From Odiellus spinosus (lineage: Eukaryota; Arthropoda; Arachnida; Opiliones; Phalangiidae), in assembly GCA_963920705.1 (NCBI GenBank), contig OY987226.1, forward strand, positions 5,272,501-5,336,500: DNA of 64,000 nucleotides, in the 5' to 3' direction. The notes beneath the pieces were generated by a model. That model worked only from the letters and a program-made list of their open reading frames with translations. It had not been told where the DNA came from and did no database searches. Every line of letters begins with the position of its first letter. The stretch's first letter is position 1. Positions 1-11,500 of the stretch are shown here, piece by piece. Both the position numbers and the translations under genes were made by a program.

Positions 1-171
1 AATATTGTCTGCAAACATACTAATATATATTTTACTTATCAGGTAATGTTTTGGTAGTGACAAAGAAAGATTTCATTTCTGACCTTCAAGTGATATAGGT
101 TTTAATTTCAAATTTTTGTTCCAAAGTTCCTAAATTTTACTTAAATTTTTCTGCTTGTCTCCTTTCTTAGG

Positions 172-1644
172 GGGAATGGAGGGAATTCTATCTTCATATT
201 TCCCCAAAGGGGGAACGGGGGCTTCTATCTTCATATTTCCCCAAAGGGGGAACGGGGGCTTCTATCTTCATATTTCCCCAAAGGGGGAATGGGGGCTTCT
301 ATCTTCATATTTCCCCAAAGGGGGAATGGGGGCTTTTATCTTCATACTTCCCCAAAGGGGGAACAGGGGCTTTTATCTTCATATTTTCCCAGAGAGGGAA
401 CGGGGGCTTTTATCTTCATATTTTCCCAGAGAGGGAACGGGGGCTTTTATCTTCATATTTTCCTAGAGAGGGAACAGGGACTTTTATCTTCATATTTTCC
501 CAGGTAGGGAAAAGGGACTTTTATCTTCATATTTTCCCAGGTAGGGAACAGGGACTTTTATCTTCATACTTTCCCAGAGAGGGAACAGGGACTTTTATCT
601 TCATACTTTCCCAGAGAGGGAAGAGGGGCTTTTATCTTCATATTTTCCCAGAGAGGGGCTTTTATCTTCATATTTTCCCAGAGAGGGAAGAGGGGCTTTT
701 ATCTTCATATTTTCCCAGAGAGGGAAGAGGGGCTTTTATCTTCATATTTTCCCAGAGAGGGAAGAGGGGCTTTTATCTTCATATTTTCCCAGAGAGGGAA
801 GAGGGGCTTTTATCTTCATATTTTCCCAGAGAGGGAAGAGGGGCTTTTATCTTCATATTTTCCCAGAGAGGGAAGAGGGGCTTTTATCTTCATATTTTTC
901 CAGAGAGGGAAGAGGGGCTTTTATCTTCATATTTTTCCAGAGAGGGAAGAGGGGCTTTTATCTTCATATTTTCCCAGAGAGGGAACAGGGACTTTTATCT
1001 TCATATTTTCCCAGAGAGGGAAGAGGGGCTTTTATCTTCATATTTTCCCAGAGAGGGAAGAGGGGCTTTTATCTTCATATTTTCCCAGAGAGGGAAGAGG
1101 GGCTTTTATCTTCATATTTTCCCAGAGAGGGAAGAGGGGCTTTTATCTTCATATTTTCCCAGAGAGGGAACAGGGACTTTTATCTTCATATTTTCCCAGG
1201 TAGGGAACAGGGACTTTTATCTTCATACTTTCCCAGAGAGGGAACAGGGACTTTTATCTTCATATTTTCCCAGAGAGGGAAGAGGGGCTTTTATCTTCAT
1301 ATTTTCCCAGAGAGGGGCTTTTATCTTCATATTTTCCCAGAGAGGGAAGAGGGGCTTTTATCTTCATATTTTCCCAGAGAGGGAAGAGGGGCTTTTATCT
1401 TCATATTTTCCCAGAGAGGGAAGAGGGGCTTTTATCTTCATATTTTCCCAGAGAGGGAAGAGGGGCTTTTATCTTCATATTTTCCCAGAGAGGGAAGAGG
1501 GGCTTTTATCTTCATATTTTCCCAGAGAGGGAAGAGGGGCTTTTATCTTCATATTTTCCCAGAGAGGGAAGAGGGGCTTTTATCTTCATATTTTCCCAGA
1601 GAGGGAACAGGGACTTTTATCTTCATATTTTCCCAGAGAGGGGG
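172..1644. repeat. 37-bp minisatellite, about 40 units
   Basis: A tandem array with a clear 37-bp period. Each unit has a cttttatcttcatatt core followed by a G-rich tcccagagaggg part. The first units carry ccccaaaggggg instead of cccagagaggg, and later units are more homogeneous. A shortened unit (cagagaggggct) occurs at about 651 and again at about 1310, and the variant cccaggtaggga also recurs, so a block of about 659 bp was duplicated inside the array. The array lies downstream of the last visible acyltransferase exon, probably within an intron or the 3' part of that gene. Open reading frames through it are a by-product of the period and are not genes. Confidence 0.97.
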
Positions 1645-2623
1645 TACCTTTCACTTCACAAGTAGCTTATTCATAGGCTCGCCATTGTTCTTTTTTTCCA
1701 GTCTGGACTCATCGGTCCTCTTTGATGATGGCATGAAAGTCTTCCTAAGTTACGATTAACCACGGTAACCATTGGTGCATTTAACTCTATCAGCTTTCTG
1801 TGCCAGTAGGATGGGTTGTGCAAACTGCTTCGATTATGCCTGGTGGATTTTGTAAAAAATAAAGTTAGTTCTGGAATATGGCAATAAAAAAAGGGAAGCA
1901 GTTGGTGGGTGTGATAATGTATTTTTCAAAAATTGTGATACACTCTGGTTTAAGAAGCATATCAGAATTAAATTTTTATTTACATTTCAAGTTATTTCAA
2001 TTTACCTATATTATTCCCAAAATCATTTCGATTGAATGGGGGAAATTTACGGGATGAGAGGTGGCTAAATCTCTTATCCAGTTCAAGCTAAGTACTCCAT
2101 TCAATACTCAATCAAGTGCTCGCACACCCCTAATGTTATTAGATTTTTTATACTAAACCAACCACTAGCACTCTCCGGGAAACTAGTCAGAGCTGGCCCC
2201 TGTCGACAAAAGAGAGCAAGCGAGACCATATTTTTAAGGCTGTTAAGGGGCGCCGCTTAGGTTCCAAAACCCCTATTGAGGAATGATCTTTCATTTCTAC
2301 ACCAAATGGTACCAATCTATAAACTTTCCGAAATGGATTTAGACTTAGCAAATCTGAATCTCTACTTGTTATCAGAGTCTAGTATCCTTTTAACCTTGTT
2401 TTAAGTCTGATTAAAGTTTTGGAGACTTAAAAAACTATTACGGAGCAATGTAGCTAATTAAGGTGATCGAGACAGCACTGATTAGGTCTCTCGATGCATA
2501 AAAAAAGCTTTATTAATTTTCGAATACGCTGTAGCACCCTTCAGAAGAAAATAAAACCTAAAGGGTGACTCTAGCTTCGGTTCTTTTAACCATCATAATC
2601 TAAAAAATTTCGTTTTTAATTAC
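1645..2623. other. non-coding interval, probably AGPAT intron 4
   Basis: Nothing here matches the C-terminal part expected of the acyltransferase (the segment after the FPEGTR block) on the minus strand. A plus-strand acceptor-like site near 1700 opens a short frame that ends in TAA at about 1759, with an AATAAA-like signal near 1857. It is too short to call a gene. The sequence near 2116-2140 (gtgctcgcacacccctaa) resembles the transposon end at about 7480-7503. Confidence 0.5.
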
Positions 2624-4029
2624 CTGAGCATTTACAGCCATATGGAAAGCTCCTTTCTTAAATGGCAACATTGATCCGTTGTTGTTTCGCGTACCTTCGG
2701 GGAAAATCCACATTCGAATCTAAATGTGAAAATGATTAAAAATTAATGGTTAGATTAATTAGTCAAGTTCCCATGACACAATTCGGTCCTTGTTAAACTG
2801 ATCTCACAATTTAATTTATGGAAATTTTAAAAAAGAAGTCTCGAACAGAGTTGTATGTCTACTTTTAGGATAATTTGTCAGAAACCGAGTTTTCAGAATT
2901 AACTAGTAAGTTAACCCAAGCAAAGGAATCTAAATTTCACTTTCAGAGTTACTTTAGCACCTCAATGGAAATGGAAATTTTCCAAGCGGCGACTCTAAGT
3001 CTCTATCTGGATTATGTAATGGTTTCTTACCCCTTTTTCCGCATTTTCCTTCACTTTTCGGTTGAGTACATCACGGGATGCAGCATTATCGCAACGATTG
3101 ATGAATACTGAATCCGAAAGCCAACATAAAATCCCAAAAGGGCCAGTCCAAAATAATTCATGTTTCATAACAGAAACAAATGGTTGTAGTTTAGGGTACA
3201 AGGTCATCATACCTGAAAAATTAAATTAACACTATTAAATAAGTTGTATTTCACACAAAATTAGGGCAGAAAATTGGCTGACTAATGCTCTAGACATTAA
3301 AGCATAACCCAAATCAATCCTAACATTTTAGGTTAGGCTTAAATATAGGAGGGTCAGTTTTTCAGTCTTTGCCCCCAAATTAAGGTTACCTTGAACATCC
3401 AAGGAGCTTTGATGATTTACTACAAATATGCACGAGCCAGGTGGAACATTTTCTGGATTCTTTAAAACCCAATCTATACCATACATCCATTGTAAGAGAT
3501 TACGGAAAACCCAAGAACAAGGTCTAATTGAAAAGAGTTAAGCAGAGATTAAAGAGGGTTGAGGAATATTAATTTAATTGGATATATATTTATATATTTG
3601 CGTTATGGTTTGATAAATATACAGAAACAATCGTTCAAATTATTTGAAGCAACGCGTACGAAGGTGGATTGCTTGGATTTCTTCATAGCCCGCCAAAATC
3701 AGTTCCAGGATCGCTTTGTTGCTTCAAATTAGATGAACAGTAACGATATACAACGAGGTTAACCAAGGCTTAACATTAAACGCAGATAGAGCTTAGGGAT
3801 TACAATTTAGCCTTTCGAGAAGTTGAAAAATCTGTTAGAAATCGACTTACAACGTGTTATTTGGAGTAAAAGGCGTCAGAATTGCCGGCGGAAGAGAGAC
3901 AAGGGGTGCAAAAAAGAACGATAAATAATACAACCCTACCCTTAGATAGAATTTCGCAGTACTACTAAAGAAACTCAGGGCTATAAAGAACAAAATAAAA
4001 CCACAAACCACTTCTAGCCAAGTTGCCAT
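2624..4029 (-). CDS. AGPAT1: 1-acyl-sn-glycerol-3-phosphate acyltransferase (AGPAT), C-terminus missing
   Basis: Known role of the family: acylation of lysophosphatidic acid to phosphatidic acid at the ER membrane, a step in glycerolipid synthesis. Four minus-strand exons are visible: 4029-3851 (ATG at 4029), 3523-3390, 3212-3031 and 2719-2624. All have GT-AG borders and phases that join without a break into about 197 codons. Exon 1 encodes hydrophobic membrane segments. Exon 2 carries the catalytic NHQSSLD block (residues 96-102, NHx4D). Exon 3 carries KHEL and FINR (141-144), and exon 4 carries the substrate-binding FPEGTR (171-176). Family members run to about 270-290 residues, so some 80 C-terminal residues are missing. 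I found no exon for them between 1 and 2623, so the last exon probably lies past the left edge, with the minisatellite in between. Alpha/beta paralogue assignment is uncertain. Confidence 0.93.
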
Positions 4030-5430
4030 TCACAGCTTAGTTAGACAATTAATCCTTTCACCAACCCCATATTTACGGCATTTCATGCTATTTTAAAAAC
4101 TTACTCAAAAATATAAAACAAAAATACTGTACAGAGAATCAATCGCCAACGTGCTTCCTTCCAGAAAAAAATACAAATGCTAAAAAAAAATGGCAATGGC
4201 GACGGCGTAGTCCTCGCCTCGGAGGCTCGGATTCAAAGAAGTAACACGATTGGTCTATTATGACGCAATCATATAATGGTAATAATAAAACCAATCGTTT
4301 GCATCTATGATTGTCACGTGATTCCTAACAGTTTTGTTGGGGCCTGGGTGGGGGGAGGTTACTTTTTTTTTTTTTTTTTTACTACCATTAGCTGCGTTCA
4401 GCGATATACACCAAAAGGTCCAGGATGCTATCAAGAAAGAAACCGATCAGAGCAGGATTAACGTTACTCAACTTAACTCCCTTGAGGATCCATATGGACT
4501 CATGGAGTAGCATTACATGCATTATTCTCGGGGCCCATAGGCAGCTTCCTTAATTGTTAATTCGGGTCTGCCTCCCTACCCTTTTGGATCAGGCAAGCTC
4601 AATTTCTCAGGGTGGTGAGCGGGCCACATTGGGGCACGCGGCGTGCTTATGTTGGTTTTCAGGAGGATAAACACCGGCCGAGGAAGTTTTTGGTTGCCAC
4701 ACAATAAAACCCGACTGAGGCTAGCGTCTAAACTTAGTGAATTTAGCTGGTTTCCCCCTTAGTTTTGGAGTTTTAGTAGCGCACTGGCTCTTGATAAATT
4801 TGCCGTTTTGGCACCCAAGTGATCTTTCGAAGCTCATCCTTGAGTCCTAACCCGCTTAAATAGACCCTATTTTTGCAGAACTGCCAAGTTCTCTTGTAGT
4901 TTTGTTGATTTAGGCCAGGCTGGTTTGGAACCAAGTTTTGTCCATAAATTTTAGCCTGAAATTTTCTATATTGATACTTAGTAATTGATTTAGCAAATGA
5001 AAGAATCAACGGTAAAATAATTTTCATCAAATCCGAAAATTTGAAAATCCGAAAAAAAACCTGAAGGTCGCGGCCTACAGTCATTAACCAATCATATTAA
5101 TTTTATTGTTAGGCGTTGTCAAGACAACAATTTTGTTTTCTATCCGCCTGTAAGGGTACTTCAGTGCCAGACAGTGATGATCGCGTTTCGGGATTCTGTG
5201 TTATTGACATTATGAACATTAAACCCGTTATTCGCGCGTTTTGTTTTCATTCGGAACCTCGTAAAAGACTTCGAAGATAAATTTAGATACCCGAAAATCA
5301 TTCTGAAGGAGAAATGTGAGTTTATTTTGTTGGATCCAAATTAATCCATATTCCCCAAACTAAGAAGCCCCTAACATTGGCTGAATCATAAGCTTCATAG
5401 AGACTAGAAAGTAACGATTAGGAATTCCCA
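4030..5430. other. divergent intergenic region between AGPAT and unc-119
   Basis: About 1.4 kb separates the two start codons, which face away from each other, so promoters of both genes should lie here. It contains an 18-base T run at 4363-4380 next to a G-rich stretch. A donor-like GTGAGT at 5316 and AG sites near 5393 would allow a short intron in the unc-119 leader, but this is only suggestive. A 103-codon minus-strand frame at 4773-5084 has no recognisable domain and I do not call it. Confidence 0.5.
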
Positions 5431-6168
5431 ATGATGAGTGCCGTAAAAAGCGGGGGTAACGTACCTGATACATCAGGATCAGTTACGAAGAAAAAATCTG
5501 GTATAATGAGTGGGAGGCAAGCAAAATCGCGTAAGGATCATTCCAATCAAACTGCCGAAAGTTCGACCGAAGAGGAGCTATTACAAAAGGAATACATCAC
5601 CCCAGACGATGTGTTACGCCTAAACAAAGTTGCTGAAAACTATCTTTGTTCCCCCGACGCAAATATCTATGATATTGACTTCACTCGTTTTAAAATCCGA
5701 GATTTGGAAACTGGTACCATCTTGTTTGAAATAGCGAAACCACCGCCTCCTGAATTTGAAGATAATGAAGACGCCCTTGATCCCGAACTGGGTCAAGAGA
5801 TGGATCCTAATGCGGGTAGATTCGTACGTTATCAGTTTACTCCGCAATTTCTCAAATTAAAGACGGTCGGAGCTACGGTGGAATTTACAGTGGGGGAACA
5901 GCCGGTGAATCGTTTTCGTATGATCGAGCGTCATTTCTTTCGAGAGAAACTCCTGAAAACCTTTGACTTTGAATTTGGTTTCTGCATTCCAAATAGTAAG
6001 AATACTTGCGAGCATATTTACGAATTTCCCACGCTTAATTCGGCTACAATTGAAGAAATGATCAAATATCCTTTTGAAACTCGGTCAGACAGTTTTTATT
6101 TCGTTGATGATCAACTCATTATGCATAACAAAGCCGATTACGCTTATAATGGGGGTCTACAACAATAA
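5431..6168 (+). CDS. unc-119: UNC-119 lipid-binding chaperone
   Basis: Encodes 245 residues in one uninterrupted exon. The family has a PDE6-delta/RhoGDI-like beta-sandwich that binds N-myristoylated peptides (for example G-alpha subunits and ciliary cargo) and moves them between membranes. It is needed in neurons and sensory cilia. Residues 1-50 are a low-complexity basic/polar tail. The conserved fold starts around ITPDDVL (residue about 56). It includes [35 protein letters not shown] and [18 protein letters not shown], and ends near residue 240 with [10 protein letters not shown]. The start at 5431 is the first ATG after an in-frame TAG four codons upstream; a second ATG follows immediately. 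Length matches the family. The lack of introns is unusual beside the heavily split neighbours (see findings), but the frame is intact. Confidence 0.95.
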   Translation: MMSAVKSGGNVPDTSGSVTKKKSGIMSGRQAKSRKDHSNQTAESSTEEELLQKEYITPDDVLRLNKVAENYLCSPDANIYDIDFTRFKIRDLETGTILFEIAKPPPPEFEDNEDALDPELGQEMDPNAGRFVRYQFTPQFLKLKTVGATVEFTVGEQPVNRFRMIERHFFREKLLKTFDFEFGFCIPNSKNTCEHIYEFPTLNSATIEEMIKYPFETRSDSFYFVDDQLIMHNKADYAYNGGLQQ

Positions 6169-6188
6169 ACAAAAAAGAAGAAAATAAA
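6164..6188 (+). promoter_or_regulatory. candidate polyadenylation signals of unc-119
   Basis: AATAAA occurs at 6164-6169 (overlapping the stop codon) and at 6183-6188; another lies near 6234-6239. The latter two are plausible for a short 3' UTR. The flanking sequence is A-rich, so chance matches are likely. Confidence 0.35.
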
Positions 6189-7380
6189 TTATAAAGTCCA
6201 ACTAAAAGAAAAAAAAATTAAAAATCTATAAGGAAATAAAATTTAATATTTAATCATTATAAAAGGGAGAAATAATTTAATTGATAATTAAATTAATACC
6301 CGGTACTAAAAACAAAATTAAATTTATTGTAAAACAAAATTGCTCACAATGCCAACTATATAAATCGGGGCATTTCAAAATTTAATAGTAAAAATATTAA
6401 AACCAATTTTTATTTTATTTAAATGCAGAAATAATGGCAAATTTTAAATTTTCTATAAAAATTAGTTCTAGTCCTAAAAATTCTTTCCAGTTGAATTTGT
6501 ATTAATTAGTTATGATTTATAGTTTTATTAACAAAATATAAAATACGCATTTATTTTATTATTAATATTATTGATAATATTTAGCTTATTTTGAACTTTG
6601 AAATATATTATTTTATTTTTACATTGTCATAAGACTAAAATAAAAAATAATGGTAATTTAAATTTAATAAATTTTGATATTAATAATAAAAAATATTATA
6701 CACGCGTGTGTTTTACAGGAAAAAACATTTTAAGTCTCTAACTTAATTCGTTAATTCAATTATAGCTATTATCGTAGAATATTAATAACTAGCGTGTGAT
6801 TGTAACAGTTGCATTTAAAGAAAAATTAACTACTGGTATAAAACAAAATATAGGTGATACATTAAATTTTTCAAATGTATATCTAAATATATTCAGTCCT
6901 GTTTTGAATTTAGAATTTAAAAAAAAAAAGACAAAAAATAAATAATCTGGTGTATTGAATAATATTAGCTTAATATATTGATAAAAGCTACAATAATTAA
7001 TGCATTAGATTACGCTTCAGGTGAAAGTAAGAAAATTATAAACTATTACGCAGATTTATTTGTGTATTCTGTATTATAGTTTTTTATCCTATTGGACTAT
7101 CGATAAAAAGGCTATAAAAGTTAATATATATATGGGCACTGAATAAAAAAGTTATTTGAAACAAAAGATCTGATTTTTTTCAATGTTTTGACATTGTTTT
7201 GTATGTAGTTTTGGAGATTATTGAAAAAAATATAATTGTGCTACATGACAACTCCTCTAGACTTTTGTATCTCTGCAGGGAGCGTTTTTATTTCCTTTGT
7301 GTACGAATTCGATATTAATTTCTATTTACTAGCCTTGCCGAGTTTCTAATGGGTTCCGCGAATTCTTATCGCGAATGCTT
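6189..7380. other. AT-rich intergenic sequence
   Basis: Very AT-rich with many short A/T runs. I see no coding region, RNA gene or clear repeat. Confidence 0.5.
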
Positions 7381-7503
7381 ATCGAGTAGTTTGTCGAGTA
7401 GTAAAACCAATACTCGATACTCGTCACGAGTAGTAAAATGAGGTCGATCGAGTACTCGACTCGATCGAGTTACTCGAATCAATCGAGTACTCGCCCAGCC
7501 CTA
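7381..7503. mobile_element. CTCGA-rich transposon end, hAT-like
   Basis: A dense set of cgagta/tactcg half-sites forms overlapping palindromes and stops at gtactcgcccagccctaa. Read on the minus strand this begins tagggctgggcgagtactcg, a pattern typical of hAT-type termini with subterminal repeats. The opposite end was not found, so this is a fragment. The similar motif near 2116-2140 may be a second, more decayed end. Confidence 0.45.
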
Positions 7504-8509
7504 ATTATTACCAAGTATATATGTTAGGATAAGCTAGCTATTATTAGCTACCTATCTTAATAGATAAAGAGGAATAATAAAACGTGGTGTTCATAAGCGC
7601 CCTCTAACGGCAAATATAGGTTAAAGTAAGAACTAACAAAAACCACATAGTTGCAATGCAATTCCATTTCAGCTTTGTTTTATCTATAACGCTTCCTATT
7701 ATCACTTTCCAGGGTCATGCAAAGAAATTAGAACAATTCAGTTACTTAAAGATCGTAAGAAAAGTATAAATTAGATCAAAGTGAAACCGTAGAAATGGCA
7801 ACACTATATACATACAAGTAGATAAAATGAAACCTTTGGTGTTTAGGGAGAAGTGAATTTCAAGGGGCAATTTAACGAAAAATATTATTTTTGGCAATCG
7901 ATATGAAAACTAAGATTAAATTAAAAAAAGGCTTTGACACGTGGATGATTAATGATGTAATTTTCAAAGGCAATCGTTAAAGGGACTCAAATTTGCATAT
8001 AAAAGCAGTTTTCCAATGATCATTTGGTTATAATTCAACATATGGTGTTCAGGGAGAAGTTACTTATTAGGGGAAAATATTCAGGTTGCTTTAATGGCAA
8101 AGCTTTAAAGGAATTCCGGTTGCGATATCTGAATGTTGCAACTGGTGTACTGCGTAACAGCTTTTCCGTTGCAACTAATTACATTGCTTTTGATTTTTAT
8201 TTTTTTCTTATGACGTTTGACCTACTTTATTTTGTACTTTTGTTGGAAATATTTTAGGCCCAAAATAAAATAAAACTTTGCATCATAATCGTACCCTTTT
8301 TACAATTTTCTTCGTGGTATACCGTGGTTGTTAAGTACTTAGGTTCAATAACCCTTTAAAAATTCGCGATTATGAAAACAAGACACAATATGAAAAACTA
8401 TTTACATTGAAGAGTGTACACGCCTTATAACAAAATATATAAATACATCTATCATACCTTATAGAGAGAGACGACGACGAAGTATACAAGAACTTAATAT
8501 TCTTTTGGC
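7504..8509. other. intergenic / 3' UTR of the NRF6-like gene
   Basis: No gene is recognised. The minus strand carries AATAAA at 8231-8226, about 280 bases past the stop codon of the NRF6-like gene; this is a plausible but unproven polyadenylation signal. Confidence 0.35.
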
Positions 8510-11500
8510 TTAAACTTTGGCTTGAAAATTGACAGATCCACTGTCAATTTGGTTATTTTTGTCGCCCCCATCCTCTACGTTCACCGACACCAAATTGTCT
8601 TTGCCATGACTTCCGGAAATCGCTTCCGGTATTTGTTTCGTTCGCGGAAATAGGATTTTATCCAGAGACTGGAATGGCGCTTCCGCTACCAAGTGACCGA
8701 AATAGGAAAGAAGTAGGGTAGCGGTGAAGCTCGCCAGAAATTCGTACACCTGTTAGATAAATAGATTCGTACGTTCAACGAAGAAAGGTTATCAAACTTT
8801 GTAACAGCACCTGCCACCTGATGCGTCTCTAACTGTTCCGGTAAGCGACTCCCTCTCAACTAACAGTGCATTTCCGTTATTTATCGTGATTGTGTTTTGG
8901 ATAAGTTATAGACTTATGGGTAGGGGAATGTTTTACGTGTGTCTACTATACAAGCCACAAGTGTTAAAAGGGTTGCAGTGTAAGTGTTTGCCTGACTGTT
9001 GCGCGACGTTTTTATACTATTTTCTCGAAAAGGATCTGAATGTTCATTTTCGAGTTTTCGCTTTCAGATTTTTCCATAACAATTCCGGTTTGTTATTACA
9101 CTGCACTGTCGTCAAACGGGGGCGAAATTGGAGAGAAAACCTCGAAACAGATAGCTTATAATGTATTCTTGTATCTATTCTCTATGGTTTGTACGTGGTT
9201 TTATGCTTTTCCAACGCAGCTAATTCCCACTTTGAGAAAATTCGTGGTTTTCAAAAGGGCAAATAAAAATGGCACGTGTAACAAATTCAGATCACAAGCT
9301 CTTTTTGGTTGCCTCGAAAATTGCATCGAATGTCTTGTTTTCGACTAGTAGGGAACTATTGCCTTAATTCGAGGTCGCGCACACTTTTTTCAGCAAAAAA
9401 TGTCGTTGGTTTTTTGTTGGGAACTACCCTTTTAGGCTTTTACCAAGAAGCGTTGGCAATGACTATTTTCATTTCTATGACATTGTACGTTGTGTATTCA
9501 TCCGCTTCATCTTTCACTATATTGCCAAAATCCCTTGAACAATAGTGTAACTACAAATCAAAGCTAATGTTCGTCTAACTCATTAAATCGCTAAACCTTA
9601 TCCTATTTGGTCTTTTTTTTCCCTCTCCAAGACGGACAAAAGTATGGATTTTCTGATGGGGGCATTTTACGAAGAGTAAGAAACGAGCCAAAATCCATAC
9701 TGTCGTTCATGGAAGCATGTAGCGTTTTAACTGAACTAGGGCCTACTACAATTTATGATATGTCAATATAAGAGAATACTTTTGATAAATAATCTCATTA
9801 TATATTCATTTTTCTCTTGAATTATTGAATACCAAATCAAAATAACATTATAATATTAAGCGGCTACGCCTAAAGTTTCGCAATTACAGTTAAATCAGAC
9901 TTAATTAAGTAAATTTATATATGGTAATAGAACAGTTCAATCACTTACCACTTCAAAATGACTCAAGTACATCCTTTGTCGCTTGACGCTATTTCTGTAC
10001 CATATAACCGGGAACTGATACAGGTACATGGTATAACTTACTCGACCCAAAGGAAGAAAGCATTTGCATGACAGTAGCATATTGATCGGTCCTATTAACG
10101 ACACGAAACTCATATATCCAAGACATTCTACACAAGCCCTATAATCTTTTCAAAAGTATTATACCTCCGTAACCACGAACGCATTCGTACAACATAAAAC
10201 TCGCCCCAACACTCCAGGCAGTCCTCAATGTAGCCTGACTTAGGGCGCTGACATATATACTCGGAAGATGTCCGTTGTTCCAAGTGAATGTTCCAAAAAG
10301 AGTGATGAACATTAAGGACATGGCTACGATCCAACCAACTACCCTTTGAACCTGTAATGTCCATACTTTCTAGATATACGCGAGTATTTAAGGACCCTAA
10401 TTACTTACGGTGGTGAAGGTCAGCTCGGGGTATTTATAAAGAACGTATCCGAAAAGGACCCCAACAAAATAAGGTCCCACATGACCGTAAGGCTTGTAGT
10501 AAGTCATGTCCCCTATTTTATTTGATTGTCTATTTGGAAGGAATGTTTTTAAGTACATAACCAATAGTAATAAAGTTACCTTACTCTTCTTCCGGCGTCA
10601 CGAACACGTAAGTAGGTCCAAGTTGGTAAACGATAGTCAATACTGCCAGAATGATAGCGCCACCAACAATATTAGCTCCAACGGATAATAGACCCAACAG
10701 TGGTTTTCTAAAATTTAATTAGTTGTATACCAAAGCAATCCTAAGCATTCTTTTTACCGGAAATTAGGTTTCAATTGGCCTAAGTTCCGGGGTCAGTACT
10801 TTAACTATGAATACCTACTTATAAAGCATAACCAGTACAATTGGTGTCATCAGGAATAGTTGGAAATCGACACTCAAATACCAGCTATGACTTAAACACT
10901 GTTTCGTATCAAAAGTTCGTTGAGGTCAAATATACGAAACACCATATGGATGTATGGATTATACACCGAAGAAACGAACCATATTTTCCCACGGTACCCA
11001 AGAGGTCAAAAGGAAGACTGTGGTCCACCATCTTTCCCTACATTTGCTTAATTCCTGGCCCATTACGTCGTTCCAAAGAGGGCCCGAACGAAACAAAGGC
11101 ATTAAGAACAGGATTCCCATGGTAAAAAATAGAGGTGGAAGAATTCTACACGTTTTAAATAATATCAGTTATACCACATAATTACAAGTACTTTACGAAT
11201 CGGTTATATAAAACGTACCGCCAAATTCGTCGTAGTATGAATCGGACAAAGTCTAATTTACCACCAGTTTTTTCTAGCGACTTCATGGTCGTATAAGTCA
11301 TCAGTAGACCACTATTTGGTAACAAAACTGGGTTACTATACTTATCTATTAGAGTGCCATTTTCCAAATCAGATAAGTTAAGTTTAGTTAAGCCTTAGTA
11401 AGGTGCCTTTAAATGTGCTCAAGAAAACGTGTAAATACGACAAGTATAAGCCGAAAACAGAGATTAATCTTGAAAACCTCGCCATTTCTTTCGCATATGG

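Noticed and set aside
155-507. Repetitive open frames (70-103 codons) at the left end
   Set aside because: They are produced by the 37-bp minisatellite and have no protein-like composition beyond the repeat.
172-1644. CRISPR-like regular repeats (also 41231-41650, 43322-43890, 54890-55335)
   Set aside because: Head-to-tail arrays without unique spacers in a eukaryotic context: satellites, not CRISPR.
1690-1735. Hammerhead-ribozyme-like minus-strand words (ccgatgagtcc near ggaaa)
   Set aside because: The conserved ctgatga core is altered and the cgaaa element is absent; no consistent three-stem fold.
4773-5084. 103-codon minus-strand frame
   Set aside because: No recognisable domain, no splice context, and it lies in the divergent promoter region.
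5620-5847. 75-codon minus-strand frame
   Set aside because: Antisense shadow of unc-119.
8886-9545. Plus-strand frames of 78-102 codons
   Set aside because: Antisense inside NRF6-like intron 13, overlapping a dispersed repeat; no domain.
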